Under the pieces are notes generated by a model. That model was not told where the DNA came from. It made no database searches and was given only the letters and a program-made list of their open reading frames with translations. 10,558 nucleotides of DNA from Lachnospiraceae bacterium (GTDB lineage: Bacteria; Bacillota; Clostridia; Lachnospirales; Lachnospiraceae): the NCBI GenBank assembly GCA_021205045.1, contig JAJPYH010000004.1:1-10558 (forward strand). The letters run 5' to 3'. Of this stretch, positions 1 to 8,364 are shown piece after piece; position 1 is the stretch's first letter, and each line of letters opens with the position of its first letter. The position numbers were made by a program, and so were the translations under genes.

Positions 1-134
1 AAACCACAGTGTTTTGATTTTTTATTAGTCAGTTCCCCACCCCGTGAAAAGTAACAATATTTTTGCCGTTCGTTATAAACCCTGAAATTCAGCAAAGGGC
101 TTGACATAACGGGAAGGAGAAACGGAGGAAATCA
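1..134. other. upstream region of the GH95 gene
   Basis: No gene is visible here. The stretch is AT-rich at the left and ends in a clear ribosome site, GGAGG at 124-128, six bases before the GH95 ATG. A TTGACA hexamer lies at 101-106, but no -10 box sits at the right distance before the start codon, so I do not call a promoter. The T-rich segment around 12-26 could be the tail of an upstream terminator whose stem lies outside the window. Confidence 0.4.
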
Positions 135-488
135 ATGAGCAGATTGTGGTACAGACAACCGGCGAAGGAGTGGGAGGAAGCCCTTCCTCTGGGCAACGGC
201 AGGCTGGGTGCCATGGTGTACGGCGGCGTGGAGAGGGAATGTGTTCAGGTCAATGAGGAGAGTATGTGGTATGGAGGTCCCATGAACCGGCTCAATCCGG
301 ACGCCAGGGAAGCGCTGCCTGAAGTCAGGCGGCTCCTTCGGGAGGGAAAGCCCGGGGAAGCACAGAAGCTGATGGATCTGGCCTTCAGCGGCTGCCCGGA
401 AAGTATGCATCCCTATCAGACTCTGGGGGAGCTTCAGTTTTATTTTGACGGAATCGGGGGAAAGGCGGCGGATACCATAGGGCGCTTC

Positions 489-495
489 AAAAAAA
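489..495 (+). other. A7 homopolymer at the GH95 frameshift
   Basis: Upstream the codons are ...TTC AAA AAA ATT; downstream homology (KNFSGEHVEAYERSLSL) needs AAA AAT TTC. One missing A explains the change. The run is not in the canonical X XXY YYZ register for tandem -1 slippage. Single-tRNA Lys slippage or RNA polymerase slippage on the A-run remain possible but unproven. Confidence 0.75.
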
Positions 496-1762
496 TTTCT
501 CTGGGGAGCATGTGGAGGCCTATGAGAGAAGCCTTTCGCTGGATGACGCTCTGTGCCGGGTGGACTTTCAGGATGGAGAGACAGCTCATTCCAGGGAGTT
601 TTTTATTTCCCAACCGGCGGATTGTATGGTTATGCGGTTTCGGGTGGCCGGGCCGGGGAAGCTGAATTTCTATGTCCAGATGACCAGGGAAAAGTGCTTT
701 GATGGCGTGGAAAAGCTTGGGGACGACGGCATTTTACTTCATGGGAATCTGGGCCGGGGCGGCAGTGAGTATGCCATGGCGCTCCGGGCCGCGGTGACGG
801 GCGGCAGCGTGAGAGTGCTGGGAGAGACGCTGTGCGTGGAGGAGGCTCAGGAGGCCACCCTTTATTTTACGGCAGATACTACCTGGCATTATAAAATTCA
901 ATATCAGTCAAACCTACATACATTTTTGAAGGAAAAACTGCAAAAACGGCTGGACAGCGCCATGGAGAAGTCCTGGGAGGAGTTGCTTGCGGAGCATGAG
1001 GCGGATTACCGGGCACTCTTTGACTGCTTCGCCTTTTCTCTGGAGGGCGAGGAGACTTATGAACAGGAGCCTACGGACATTCGTCTGACCGCTGTCAAAG
1101 AGGGGAGAAAGGACTTGGGCCTTGACCGGCTGCTGATGGATTACGGCAGGTATCTGATGATTTCCTGCTCCCGGCCCGGCGGCCTTCCCGCCACTCTGCA
1201 GGGGTTGTGGAATGCTTCCATGACGCCGCCCTGGGACAGCAAATATACCGTTAACATCAACACGGAAATGAATTACTGGATGGCGGAAAGCTGCGGATTA
1301 TCGGAGTGCCATCTGCCCTTATTTGACCTGATTTTGCGGATCCGGGATAATGGCAGGGTGACGGCCCGGGAAATGTACGGCTGCCGGGGCTTTGTCTGTC
1401 ATCACAACACGGATATCAACGGGGACACCGCGCCCCAGGATATCTGGCATGCCGGTTCCTACTGGGTCATGGGCGCGGCCTGGCTGTGTACCCATCTGTG
1501 GACACATTATCAGTATACCCAGGATCGGGCCTTTCTGGAGAAATATTTCCCGGTGATGGCGGAGGCAGTGCTGTTTTTTGTGGATTTTCTGACGGAGGAG
1601 GGCGGATATCTGGCCACCAACCCCAGCGTGTCCCCGGAGAATACTTATATTCTGCCGGATGGCAGCAGGGGCTGCGCCTGCATCGGAGCTTCCATGGATA
1701 ATCAGATTCTGCGGGAGCTGTTCGGGGATGTGCTGGCGGCCTGGGAAATACTGAAGGATCAG

Positions 1763-1966
1763 GGACAGGCACTGGAAAGTCGGGCTCAGGTAATGGATGG
1801 CCAGGAACATAGACAGGGAGATCAGAGCCATGCGCCGGAAGGGCAGAACCAGGTACGGAAAGGTCAGGGACAGATGCCGGAAGACCAGAGCCGGGCGCAG
1901 GGAGATCAGAGCCATGCGCCGGAGGCTCAAAGCCAGACTCCAGAGGGTCAGATTCCGGACGGCTCA
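1763..1966 (+). repeat. heptapeptide (21-bp) tandem repeats inserted in GH95
   Basis: About ten units of seven residues with the pattern x-Q-x-x-x-P-E: GQALESR, AQVMDGQ, a five-residue unit EHRQG, DQSHAPE, GQNQVRK, GQGQMPE, DQSRAQG, DQSHAPE, AQSQTPE, GQIPDGS. At the DNA level a perfect 26-bp copy occurs at 1814-1839 and again at 1898-1923, 84 bp (four units) apart and in frame. The block spans residues 544-611 of the restored protein, between the segment after the catalytic Glu and the LQEW segment. It is Gln/Pro rich and probably disordered. The spacing between catalytic Glu and Asp is 263 residues here against 200 in AfcA (from memory), which fits a surface-loop insertion of this size. Confidence 0.85.
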
Positions 1967-2772
1967 GTCTCAACGCAGTATCAGATCGAAGAGGAGGAAA
2001 TTTCGGCTTCGGCAGGATATCATATTGAAGGAGTGGAGAATGTTGCGGAGCTGATGGAGCAGATTTCCCTTTGCATGAGCAGGCTTAAGCCCAATCAGAT
2101 CAGCCCCAGATACGGCACTCTTCAGGAATGGAATGAGGATTATGAGGAGGCGGAGCCCGGACACAGGCACATTTCCCATCTCTTCGCCCTGTATCCGGGA
2201 AAGCAGATTACCGTGGATCAGACCCCGGAGCTCGCCGTGGCGGCGCGCAGAACTTTAGAGAGGCGACTGGCCAACGGCGGCGGCCACACCGGCTGGAGCC
2301 GGGCCTGGATCATCAATTTCTGGGCTTCCCTGTGGGATGGGGAGCTGGCTTATGAGAATATTCAGAAACTGCTGGAAATCTCCACCTATCCCAATTTATT
2401 TGACAGACACCCGCCCTTCCAGATCGATGGAAATTTCGGTGTCTGCGCAGGAATCTGCAATATGCTGGCTCAGTGCAGGGAGGATTCGGTGGTGTTGCTG
2501 CCCGCCCTTCCCAAAGCCTGGGGGAGCGGCTCTGTCAGAGGACTTCGCCTGACGGGAAACGCCTTTCTTGACATGAGGTGGGAGAAGGGCGTCTTAAAGG
2601 AGGCGGCGATCCGGGCCGATTCGGATTACCGGACGGTCATTATATATAAGGAAAGAAAAATCTCTGTGGAGCTGGCATCCGGTGAAAGTCATCAAGTTTG
2701 GTAAGGGAGAGTTTTAAAGACAACCACAAGTTATCGACCAAATAAGAAACGATACGAAAAGGTTCAGCGATC

Positions 2773-2821
2773 AACGGATCTGTCCACGATGCGGCGCAGG
2801 TAGATCCGGCAATGATCCGTT
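2773..2821. promoter_or_regulatory. inverted repeat upstream of the AraC gene
   Basis: AACGGATC at 2773-2780 is matched by GATCCGTT at 2814-2821, with 33 bases between. Flanking ATC/GAT would extend it after a two-base bulge. It lies in the 149-bp gap between the GH95 stop and the preferred AraC start. It could be an operator half-site pair or a leader stem; there is no T-run, so it is not a terminator. An eight-base match over this distance may be chance. Confidence 0.25.
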
Positions 2822-2853
2822 TTGATGAAGCGACAGCGCGGAAGGGTACCAAA

Positions 2854-3702
2854 ATGAATTCCTCCTATGAATTGATCACCCCTAACGAGGGCATTCCCTT
2901 TAAAATGTTTCTGTTCGAAGGAAAGGACGGTAATTACCGCCGGGAAAAGCACTGGCACCGTCCCATCGAGATTTTCGCGGTCTGCGGCGGGGAGCTGGTC
3001 TTCTGGATCGATGACAGCATGCGGCGCTTAAAGCCAGGGGATTTCATGATTGACAATTCCAATGAGATTCATTCCATTGACTCGCCCCTGCCCAACCAGC
3101 CCATCGTAATCCAGATTCCGCTGCAGCTGTTTGAGGGGTATTTTCTCAATGAACAGTTTATCTGGTTTGTCCATGAACCGGGGGAGGCGGATCAGGAGTT
3201 CATGGAGGTGATCCGGGAAATGTGGCGGGTGTACTGTGAGCAGGAGTATGGCAGCAGACTGATGGTTTTAAGCCTGTTTTACCGTTTTATGCACCTGCTG
3301 GTGACGGAATACCGGATGCCGGAGGTAAATCCGGCCTTCCAGCGCAGGAATAAAAATCTGGACAAGCTTTCCGCCATCACCTCCTATATGCAGAATCATT
3401 ATGCCGAGGATCTGAGTCTGAGCGGGGTGGCGGAGCTTTTCAGCTATTCATCCACCCATCTGTCGCGGATGTTTCAGAATTATGCGGGCATCACCTTCCG
3501 GGACTATCTCCAGAGTGTGCGGCTGGAGCATGCGCTGAAGGATCTGAAGGCGGGGGATGTGAGCATTCTCAGCGCGGCCATGCAGAACGGGTTCCCCTCC
3601 GGGAAGGCTCTGTCCCGGGCCTTTAAGAAAAAATACGGCATGCTGCCAGGGGAGTACCGGGAGATGGTGAGGGGAGAGCAAACCATGAAAGGGAAATCCT
3701 GA
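2854..3702 (+). CDS. cupin-domain AraC-family transcriptional regulator
   Basis: A 282-residue cytoplasmic regulator. The N-terminal half is an AraC-type cupin effector domain with a HWH motif (H33, H35) in the first strands and a KPGDFMI turn typical of sugar-sensing members. The C-terminal segment, about residues 170-275, has the two helix-turn-helix motifs of the AraC/XylS DNA-binding domain (GVAELFSYSSTHLSRMFQNYAG, then ILSAAMQNGFPSGKALSRAFKKKYG). I prefer ATG 2854 because GGAAGGG (2840-2846) stands 7 bases upstream. An in-frame ATG at 2812 would add 14 residues but has only a weak site. It lies downstream of GH95 on the same strand and plausibly activates glycan-utilisation genes. The stop codon falls inside the first unit of a tandem-repeat block, so the C-terminal residues (after about 275) may not be conserved. 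Confidence 0.9.
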   Translation: MNSSYELITPNEGIPFKMFLFEGKDGNYRREKHWHRPIEIFAVCGGELVFWIDDSMRRLKPGDFMIDNSNEIHSIDSPLPNQPIVIQIPLQLFEGYFLNEQFIWFVHEPGEADQEFMEVIREMWRVYCEQEYGSRLMVLSLFYRFMHLLVTEYRMPEVNPAFQRRNKNLDKLSAITSYMQNHYAEDLSLSGVAELFSYSSTHLSRMFQNYAGITFRDYLQSVRLEHALKDLKAGDVSILSAAMQNGFPSGKALSRAFKKKYGMLPGEYREMVRGEQTMKGKS

Positions 3703-3846
3703 GAATAAAAAGCGGAAAGCAGAAATGCTGAGAACGGAAGGCCGGGAGCTGAAAATGCTAAAAATGGGAAAGCCTGGAACAGGAAATGTGGAAAACGAAA
3801 AAAGCCTGGAGTAGAAAATGCTGAGAACGGAAGGCCGTGAACGGCA
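3694..3846 (+). repeat. ~30-bp degenerate tandem repeats across the AraC stop codon
   Basis: Five diverged units start at 3694, 3723, 3753, 3784 and 3816, with intervals of 29, 30, 31 and 32 bp. Each begins with AAATsCTG-like sequence and continues with a purine-rich GAACGGAAGGCC-like part. Units 2 and 5 share a perfect 22-bp copy (3723-3744 and 3816-3837). The first unit contains the TGA of the AraC gene at 3700-3702. From 3709 the same frame is open again until a TGA right after 3837 and would read as repeated AENGRP/AKNGKA-like peptides. There is no spacer structure like CRISPR. Confidence 0.75.
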
Positions 3847-4006
3847 TCAGAAAAAAGATGCTAAGAAATAGCCCTGAAAATGCCAATAAATCGGACGCTT
3901 GCATTAAAAACAGATGATAAAATGACCTCGCAGAGGGCGGAGAGTGTAAAGGAGACTCGAAGCCGCTGTGGGGTTATTTTTTTGGAAAAGAGAGGATGGG
4001 GTTGAA
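3847..4006 (+). other. intergenic leader before the transketolase fragment
   Basis: Together with the repeat block this forms a gene-free stretch of about 300 bases between the AraC stop (3702) and the ATG at 4007. After the repeats I see a small hairpin (GCATC 3844-3848 with GATGC 3857-3861, no T-run), a T7 run around 3977-3983, and a purine-rich AGAGGATGGGG just before the ATG. No convincing -35/-10 pair was found. Confidence 0.4.
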
Positions 4007-4402
4007 ATGACAAAGGAAGAAAAAAAGCAGCTGCAGCTGCACGCGGTGGCCGTCAGGGAGGGAATCCTGATCGGAACCCACGGCGCAAAATGCGGGCATC
4101 CGGGCGGAAGTCTGTCCGCCGCGGACATGTTTACTTATTTATATTTCAGGGAGATGAGAATCGATCCGGAGAATCCGAAACGTCCGGACAGAGACCGGTT
4201 CGTGCTCTCCAAAAAGAAGTACGATTTTTACTGCGGCGTAGCGACCAAGTATTTAAACCGCTACAATGCACTGTTTGCAGCCATGTACCGCAATGCCGAC
4301 CACATGATCTGCCAGTTAAAGGAAGTGCTGCTTACACCGGGCACACATAATTATTATCACAGCAATAAGGAAGTGCGGCAGGCTGGCTTACTGCTGATCT
4401 GA
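4007..4402 (+). pseudogene. transketolase N-terminal stub fused to a transposase-like tail
   Basis: Residues 1 to about 70 match the start of a split transketolase N-terminal subunit: a helical lead, then GTHGAKCGHPGGSLSAADM (the HPGGSLS thiamine-diphosphate region), then DRDRFVLSK. In intact proteins LSK is followed by GH and the rest of the ThDP-binding domain. Here the frame runs into KKYDFYCGVATKYLNRYNALF and on to a TGA, 131 residues in total against about 270-280 for a full subunit. The second half resembles the C-terminal tail of IS1595/ISXO2-like DDE transposases; this is recognition from memory, not a search. AGAGGA at 3991-3996 provides a ribosome site. GTG at 3968 is an alternative start. 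The product cannot be a working transketolase. Confidence 0.75.
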
Positions 4403-4430
4403 TCGAACGACCCTTTTGCTGACTAACACC
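4213..4430 (+). mobile_element. probable insertion-sequence 3' remnant
   Basis: The coding tail from about 4213 to 4402 looks like the last 60 residues of a DDE transposase (VATKYLNRYNALF, then HNYYHSNKEVRQAG before the stop). The terminal inverted repeat would be expected shortly after the stop, around 4410-4430, but only one end is present so I cannot define it. No left end and no target duplication is visible, which suggests that an insertion was followed by a deletion that joined its 3' end to the transketolase stub. The family assignment is tentative. Confidence 0.4.
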
Positions 4431-4456
4431 AAATATTTTACAGGAGGAAAAACAGT

Positions 4457-5992
4457 ATGTTTAGAGCAATTTCCCGCAGAGATTTTATGAAGGGAATGAT
4501 GGTAGGAGGCGTTGCGGCGGGTTCCGCTTCCCTTCTGGCGGCCTGCGGCTCAAGCTCCGGCTCTTCTTCAGCCTCATCCTCGTCTTCTGAGGATACTTCC
4601 AGCAGCAGCGAAGTATCTCAGACCGGGGAGACACAGGAGGCTGTGGAGACGGTAGTGGAGAAGCCGGAGAGCATTTCCTGGTGAACCCACGACGGCCTGA
4701 GCGAGGACAACGGCGCCGAGGAGTGGTTTGAGGAGTTTGAGAATTTTACGGATATTTATCTGGATCACTCGTTCATTTCCAACAACGAGTATTACACCAA
4801 GCTGGAGCTGGCCTTCGCTTCCGGCGAGGTACCGGAGTGCTTTGACTTAAACGGCGCCAACCTGGCGATCTACGCTTCCCAGGGCGCTCTGTATGATCTG
4901 ACGGATCTGCTGATGGCGTCCGATCTGTATGACAAGGTGGATCCCAGCATCTGGGAGTCCATCGCCATTGACGAGAGAGTTTACGCCATTCCGAAGGAGG
5001 TTCCCTCAGCGGAGGTAACCTATGTGAGAGGAGACTGGCTGGATGAGCTGGGCATGGACGCGCCCACTAATTATGAGGAGTTCCTGGATATGCTCAGAGC
5101 GTTCAAGAATAATATTGACGCATGCACCATCCCCTATACCGCTCCCGGTCTGACCAGCGAGATGGCCATGCCGGAGTTCTATCAGGACGCCCACTACGGC
5201 TTCACCAAGGTGGACGGAAAGTGGATCGACGGTTTTGCCCAGGACAACATGGCGGAGGCCATGCAGAGAATGCAGGACGCTTACGCGGAGGGGCTGATCG
5301 ATATGGAGATCATCACCAACACCACCTCCACCTGCCGCGACTCCTGGTATGAGGGCAAGGTCGGCGTCTTCACTTACTGGAGCGGCAAGTGGGGCGGCAC
5401 CCTGCAGGAAAGACTGGTGGCCAACAATGAGGGCACCATCGCGCGGCCCATCGAGCCCATCGACGTGGCAACCTACTATTATTCCACTTTGAGCGGCCTG
5501 TGCATTTCCGGTCTGGTGGACGATGAGAAGGCGGAGCAGATCTTCAAATATTTCATCGAGTACATGCATGACGGCAATGAGGGACAGGTGCTCTTCCAGA
5601 GCGGCGTTGAGGGCGTACATTGGGAGCAGGACGGCGATTATATCAGCCCGCTGCCCAACCTGGCTGACAATACAACCCTGACCACCAGCGTGTGGATCAC
5701 CCCCTGGCTTGCCATTTCCGATCTGGAAGTGACGGACAAGCAGACAGCCATGAGCGATGAGGTGGCTAATTCTCTGGCGATCACAGATGCGGTTGCGGTA
5801 CAGCAACCCATCACACCGGTATCCGAGACCTACAATAAGATCAGCTCCGACCTGACCCTGGAGAAGAGCAACATTCTGGCCAAGGTCGTCATGGGCGAGA
5901 TGACAGTGGAAGACGGTGTCGCAACCTACGCGGAGGTAGCTGAGGAGCTGAACGTAGCGCAGGTGCTGGCGGAATTAAACGGCGAGGCATAA
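4457..5992 (+). pseudogene. ABC sugar transporter solute-binding lipoprotein with in-frame TGA
   Basis: An extracellular solute-binding protein of the LplA-like, family-1 type, 511 residues if the TGA at codon 76 (4682-4684) is read through. The N-terminus has a Tat motif (SRRDFMK, residues 6-12), a hydrophobic core and the lipobox LAAC with C30 as the lipidated Cys, followed by a Ser-rich linker (31-55). The mature part carries binding-protein features such as the EYYTKLELAFASGEVPE segment and the FKYFIEYMHDGNEGQ segment near residue 370. The frame is open on both sides of the TGA and the sequence around it is ISW-stop-THDGL, where the family typically has WW, so a TGG to TGA change is the simplest reading. 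RBS CAGGAGG lies 9 bases upstream of the ATG. No permease or ATPase genes adjoin it. A stretch starting at Met 4913 would lack the export signal. Confidence 0.85.
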
Positions 5993-6006
5993 TTTCTTTT
6001 TCCTTC

Positions 6007-6082
6007 TTTGAAATGCCATAGATAAACCAAACCGGGATTCTCTGCGGATGAAATACTCCGTGGAGAATTTTCGGCGTTCAAA
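6007..6082 (+). terminator. nested hairpin between the binding protein and the sensor regulator
   Basis: The inner stem pairs 6037-6048 with 6057-6068, twelve base pairs including two G-U, with an eight-base loop, followed by TTTT (6068-6071). An outer stem pairs TTTGAA (6007-6012) with TTCAAA (6077-6082) and GCC (6015-6017) with GGC (6073-6075). The inner part could end the lipoprotein transcript, though the T-tract is short. The outer part ends only a few bases before the regulator's ribosome site, so it could also act as an attenuator. It is a real structure on paper; its role is inferred. Confidence 0.5.
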
Positions 6083-6100
6083 TACAGGATGTATAATTGT

Positions 6101-8338
6101 ATGAAAAAAATCCTCAAAAATTCGGTAATCAGGTTCTGGTGTTCTTCCCTTCTGGTGCTGTGCTTTGCTGTCATTCTGATCAGTGTGGGCTTCCAGCAGG
6201 CCTTTCTGATCGTGGAGAATCATCTGAAATCCATGTATGTGAACATGCTGCAGCGCACTGTGGATTCCTTTGAAAATGATCTCACGGACATTGAGAGTAT
6301 TTCTCTGCAGATCGCCAATGATACCGCCATCCTGAATATGGCCGCCAAGGAAAAAGGGCAGGACGACTACATTGTGACGGCCATCGAGGCGGTAGACCGC
6401 TACGCCCTGTATGTGTCCTACCAGAGCATAGATCTGCTCAATAATAAGCAGATGTATCTGTATTACCCGAACACAGACCTGGTGCTGTTTCAGGGCAGCT
6501 ATTATAAAACGGATATTTTCAGGGCATACGTGGAGGATGAGTGGGGAGAGCCCTGGGAGGAGTGGCTTACACGGATGCAGGAAACCGCGCTGACGTATCC
6601 GGATTATCAGAAAACAGCGGACGGCTTTGAGTATGTCTTTCCCTTTTCCGGTAAATTATTCGGGGACAGGGAGGGAACCATTGTGTTCCGGGTGTCGGGG
6701 AGCGCCATTGCCTCGAAGCTGAAATTCACGGCGGCGGATTCCAACACGGAGGCTTATCCGGTGGCTATTCTGGACAATACAGGGGAACTGATCTGGTGTT
6801 CTGGGGAGGGGGAGTTCTTCTCGGCTCTGACTCTGGAGGAGCTTGACAGCGGCTATCTGGAAAAGAATGATATCAGCGTGATGATTGCTCAGTCTGATTC
6901 CAGAGGCTGGTACTATGTATTACTGGTGCCCATGGAGGAGGTGCTCTCCGAATTTATGGCCCTCAGGAATATGGTGATTCTTCTGGTGGCCGCGGCCCTT
7001 TTGGGAGGGACGATCCTTTCCTTTGTGGTTTCTCACAGGAACGGAAAGCCCATCAATGAGGTGATAGAGGCGCTGGCGCTGGGCGCAGATGATGCGCAGG
7101 AATATTCCTATCGGAATCTGGGAACGGCGGTTTCCGAAGTGGTGCGCAGACACGCTTCCATGCTCAGGGAGGCGGAGCAGAATAAGACGTCCCTGCAGAA
7201 GATTTTTTTCAGCGATCTGTTAAAGGCAGGTTTTGGCAACGAGGAGCAGTTAAAGGCGGCGGCCCAAAAGGCCGGGCTGGAGATTGAAAATCAGGTCTAT
7301 CAGGTGGCGCTGGTCTGCCTGTTTGCGGAGAATGATTTTGCTTCCGCGGATGAACAGACCTTAAATGACGCGGGGGTGCTGCTGGAAATTGTGAGAAACC
7401 GGCTCCATGAGGCAGCGGATGGAATGGTATGGTTTTACAGAAAAAATTACAACACCATGGCGATGATTTTCTCTGTGGATCATCTGGAGACGGATGTGCC
7501 GCAGCTGGTTCATGAGACCCGGGAATGGCTTTTGCGGGAATGCCAGGTGGAGCCGGCCTGGGGCATCGGCGGCACCTGTCATGACCTGCTGTTAATCTGG
7601 CGTTCCCTGGAGGAGGCGGAGCTGGCCCTGCAGTTGAGCAGCAGGAAGGAACCGGTCAGTATGTACCGCACGGAGCTGATCGACAGCAATGATTTTTACT
7701 TCCCGGCGGTGGCTCAGGAGAGGCTGGAGGAATGTCTGAAATCCGGCCAATGGAGGGAAGCCAGGGAAGTGCTGGAGGTGCTGGAGACGGAGAACTGCTC
7801 CCTGAGAAATCTGAGCCGCTCCCAGTTTATCCGGTTGTGCCGGATGTTCGCTGATCTGCTGAACGGCGTCTGGAAGAATGAAGGCTTTGATGAGGTGATC
7901 CTGAATCTGAACGAGCTGCTGGTGGAGCCCCAGATACGAAAAGAGGAGTATTTCCGCCGCCTGAAGACATTTTGCAGGAAAATATGCAACGACGCCGCGA
8001 CCCAGAAGCAGGAGCAGCGGGGGCGCACAGTGGATGAAATCAGGGAGTACATCGAGATGCATTACCGGGAGCCGGATATGGGCTTAAGCCGGGTAGGCAG
8101 TGAATTCCGGATGTCGGAGAGCTACCTCTCCACCATCTTTAAGGAGCAGGCCGGGGTCAATTTCGGGGAATATCTGGAAAAGAAGCGGATTGAGGAGGCA
8201 TGCAGGATGCTGAAGGATTCCGATGCCACCATCAATGAGGTGGCGGAGCGGGTTGGATACAATAATGTGCGGACCTTCCGGAGGGCCTTTGTCCGGGTGA
8301 AGGGAGTCAGCCCCAGGGAGATCAGGCAGGAGGGGTAG
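6101..8338 (+). CDS. membrane-anchored sensor AraC-family regulator
   Basis: A 745-residue one-component regulator of the type found beside LplA-like binding proteins. From ATG 6101: a TM helix at about 13-35, an extracytoplasmic Cache-like sensor region up to about 285, a second TM helix (MVILLVAAALLGGTILSFVVS) at about 291-312, a cytoplasmic linker domain of about 330 residues similar to the YesN/AraC middle region, and a C-terminal AraC/XylS DNA-binding domain in the last 100 residues (VGSEFRMSESYLSTIFKEQAG, then INEVAERVGYNNVRTFRRAFVRVKG). I prefer Met 6101 because AGGA at 6086-6089 stands 11 bases before it. ATG 6089 would add MYNC but overlaps that site. It probably senses an extracellular sugar or the loaded binding protein and activates the transporter genes. 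The frame is intact through A7 and T7 runs. Confidence 0.9.
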   Translation: MKKILKNSVIRFWCSSLLVLCFAVILISVGFQQAFLIVENHLKSMYVNMLQRTVDSFENDLTDIESISLQIANDTAILNMAAKEKGQDDYIVTAIEAVDRYALYVSYQSIDLLNNKQMYLYYPNTDLVLFQGSYYKTDIFRAYVEDEWGEPWEEWLTRMQETALTYPDYQKTADGFEYVFPFSGKLFGDREGTIVFRVSGSAIASKLKFTAADSNTEAYPVAILDNTGELIWCSGEGEFFSALTLEELDSGYLEKNDISVMIAQSDSRGWYYVLLVPMEEVLSEFMALRNMVILLVAAALLGGTILSFVVSHRNGKPINEVIEALALGADDAQEYSYRNLGTAVSEVVRRHASMLREAEQNKTSLQKIFFSDLLKAGFGNEEQLKAAAQKAGLEIENQVYQVALVCLFAENDFASADEQTLNDAGVLLEIVRNRLHEAADGMVWFYRKNYNTMAMIFSVDHLETDVPQLVHETREWLLRECQVEPAWGIGGTCHDLLLIWRSLEEAELALQLSSRKEPVSMYRTELIDSNDFYFPAVAQERLEECLKSGQWREAREVLEVLETENCSLRNLSRSQFIRLCRMFADLLNGVWKNEGFDEVILNLNELLVEPQIRKEEYFRRLKTFCRKICNDAATQKQEQRGRTVDEIREYIEMHYREPDMGLSRVGSEFRMSESYLSTIFKEQAGVNFGEYLEKKRIEEACRMLKDSDATINEVAERVGYNNVRTFRRAFVRVKGVSPREIRQEG

Positions 8339-8364
8339 GATTCCCGGGTTTCTTCGGGATAAAG

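Larger units (their letters stand above)
135..2704 (+). pseudogene. GH95 alpha-L-fucosidase-type glycoside hydrolase, frameshifted
   Basis: This is a glycoside hydrolase of family GH95 (1,2-alpha-L-fucosidase or alpha-L-galactosidase activities), acting by inversion in an (alpha/alpha)6 barrel. The N-terminus has the family signature (PAKEWEEALPLGNGRLGAMVYGG) and lacks a signal peptide, so the enzyme is cytoplasmic. Reading is open from ATG 135, then moves from one frame to the -1 frame at an A7 run (489-495). Restoring one A gives about 856 residues; family members are usually near 770-800, and the excess matches a 68-residue insert. In the restored numbering, the NIN pair (N374/N376), the Glu of SPEN (E502) and the Asp of QIDGNFG (D765) correspond, from memory, to AfcA catalytic residues N421/N423, E566 and D766. 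All are present, so the frameshift is the only visible defect. RBS GGAGG lies 6 bases upstream. The fucose versus galactose specificity cannot be told from sequence alone. Confidence 0.88.

Noticed and set aside
25..32. TTAGTCAG at 25-32 and its complement at 4419-4426 as insertion-sequence ends
   Set aside because: Only eight bases match and flanking bases differ; chance is likely.
101..106. TTGACA hexamer upstream of GH95
   Set aside because: No -10 box at 16-18 bp; the expected position falls in the ribosome site and start codon.
1319..1973. Long minus-strand open frames over the GH95 repeat region
   Set aside because: They are antisense reflections of the strongly coding plus strand, Pro/Leu rich, without ribosome sites or family similarity.
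3694..3846. Repeat block as a CRISPR array
   Set aside because: Units are contiguous and degenerate with no unique spacers and no cas genes.
4682..4684. TGA as selenocysteine codon or a TGA=Trp genetic code
   Set aside because: The position is a Trp in the family, no convincing selenocysteine hairpin follows, and other genes here use TGG for Trp and end in TGA.
5006..5806. 266-codon minus-strand open frame inside the binding-protein gene
   Set aside because: It is opposite a clearly conserved coding region and shows no recognisable domain or ribosome site.
6092..6097. TATAAT hexamer at the start of the sensor regulator
   Set aside because: No -35 match at proper spacing and a start point there would fall beyond the preferred ATG.
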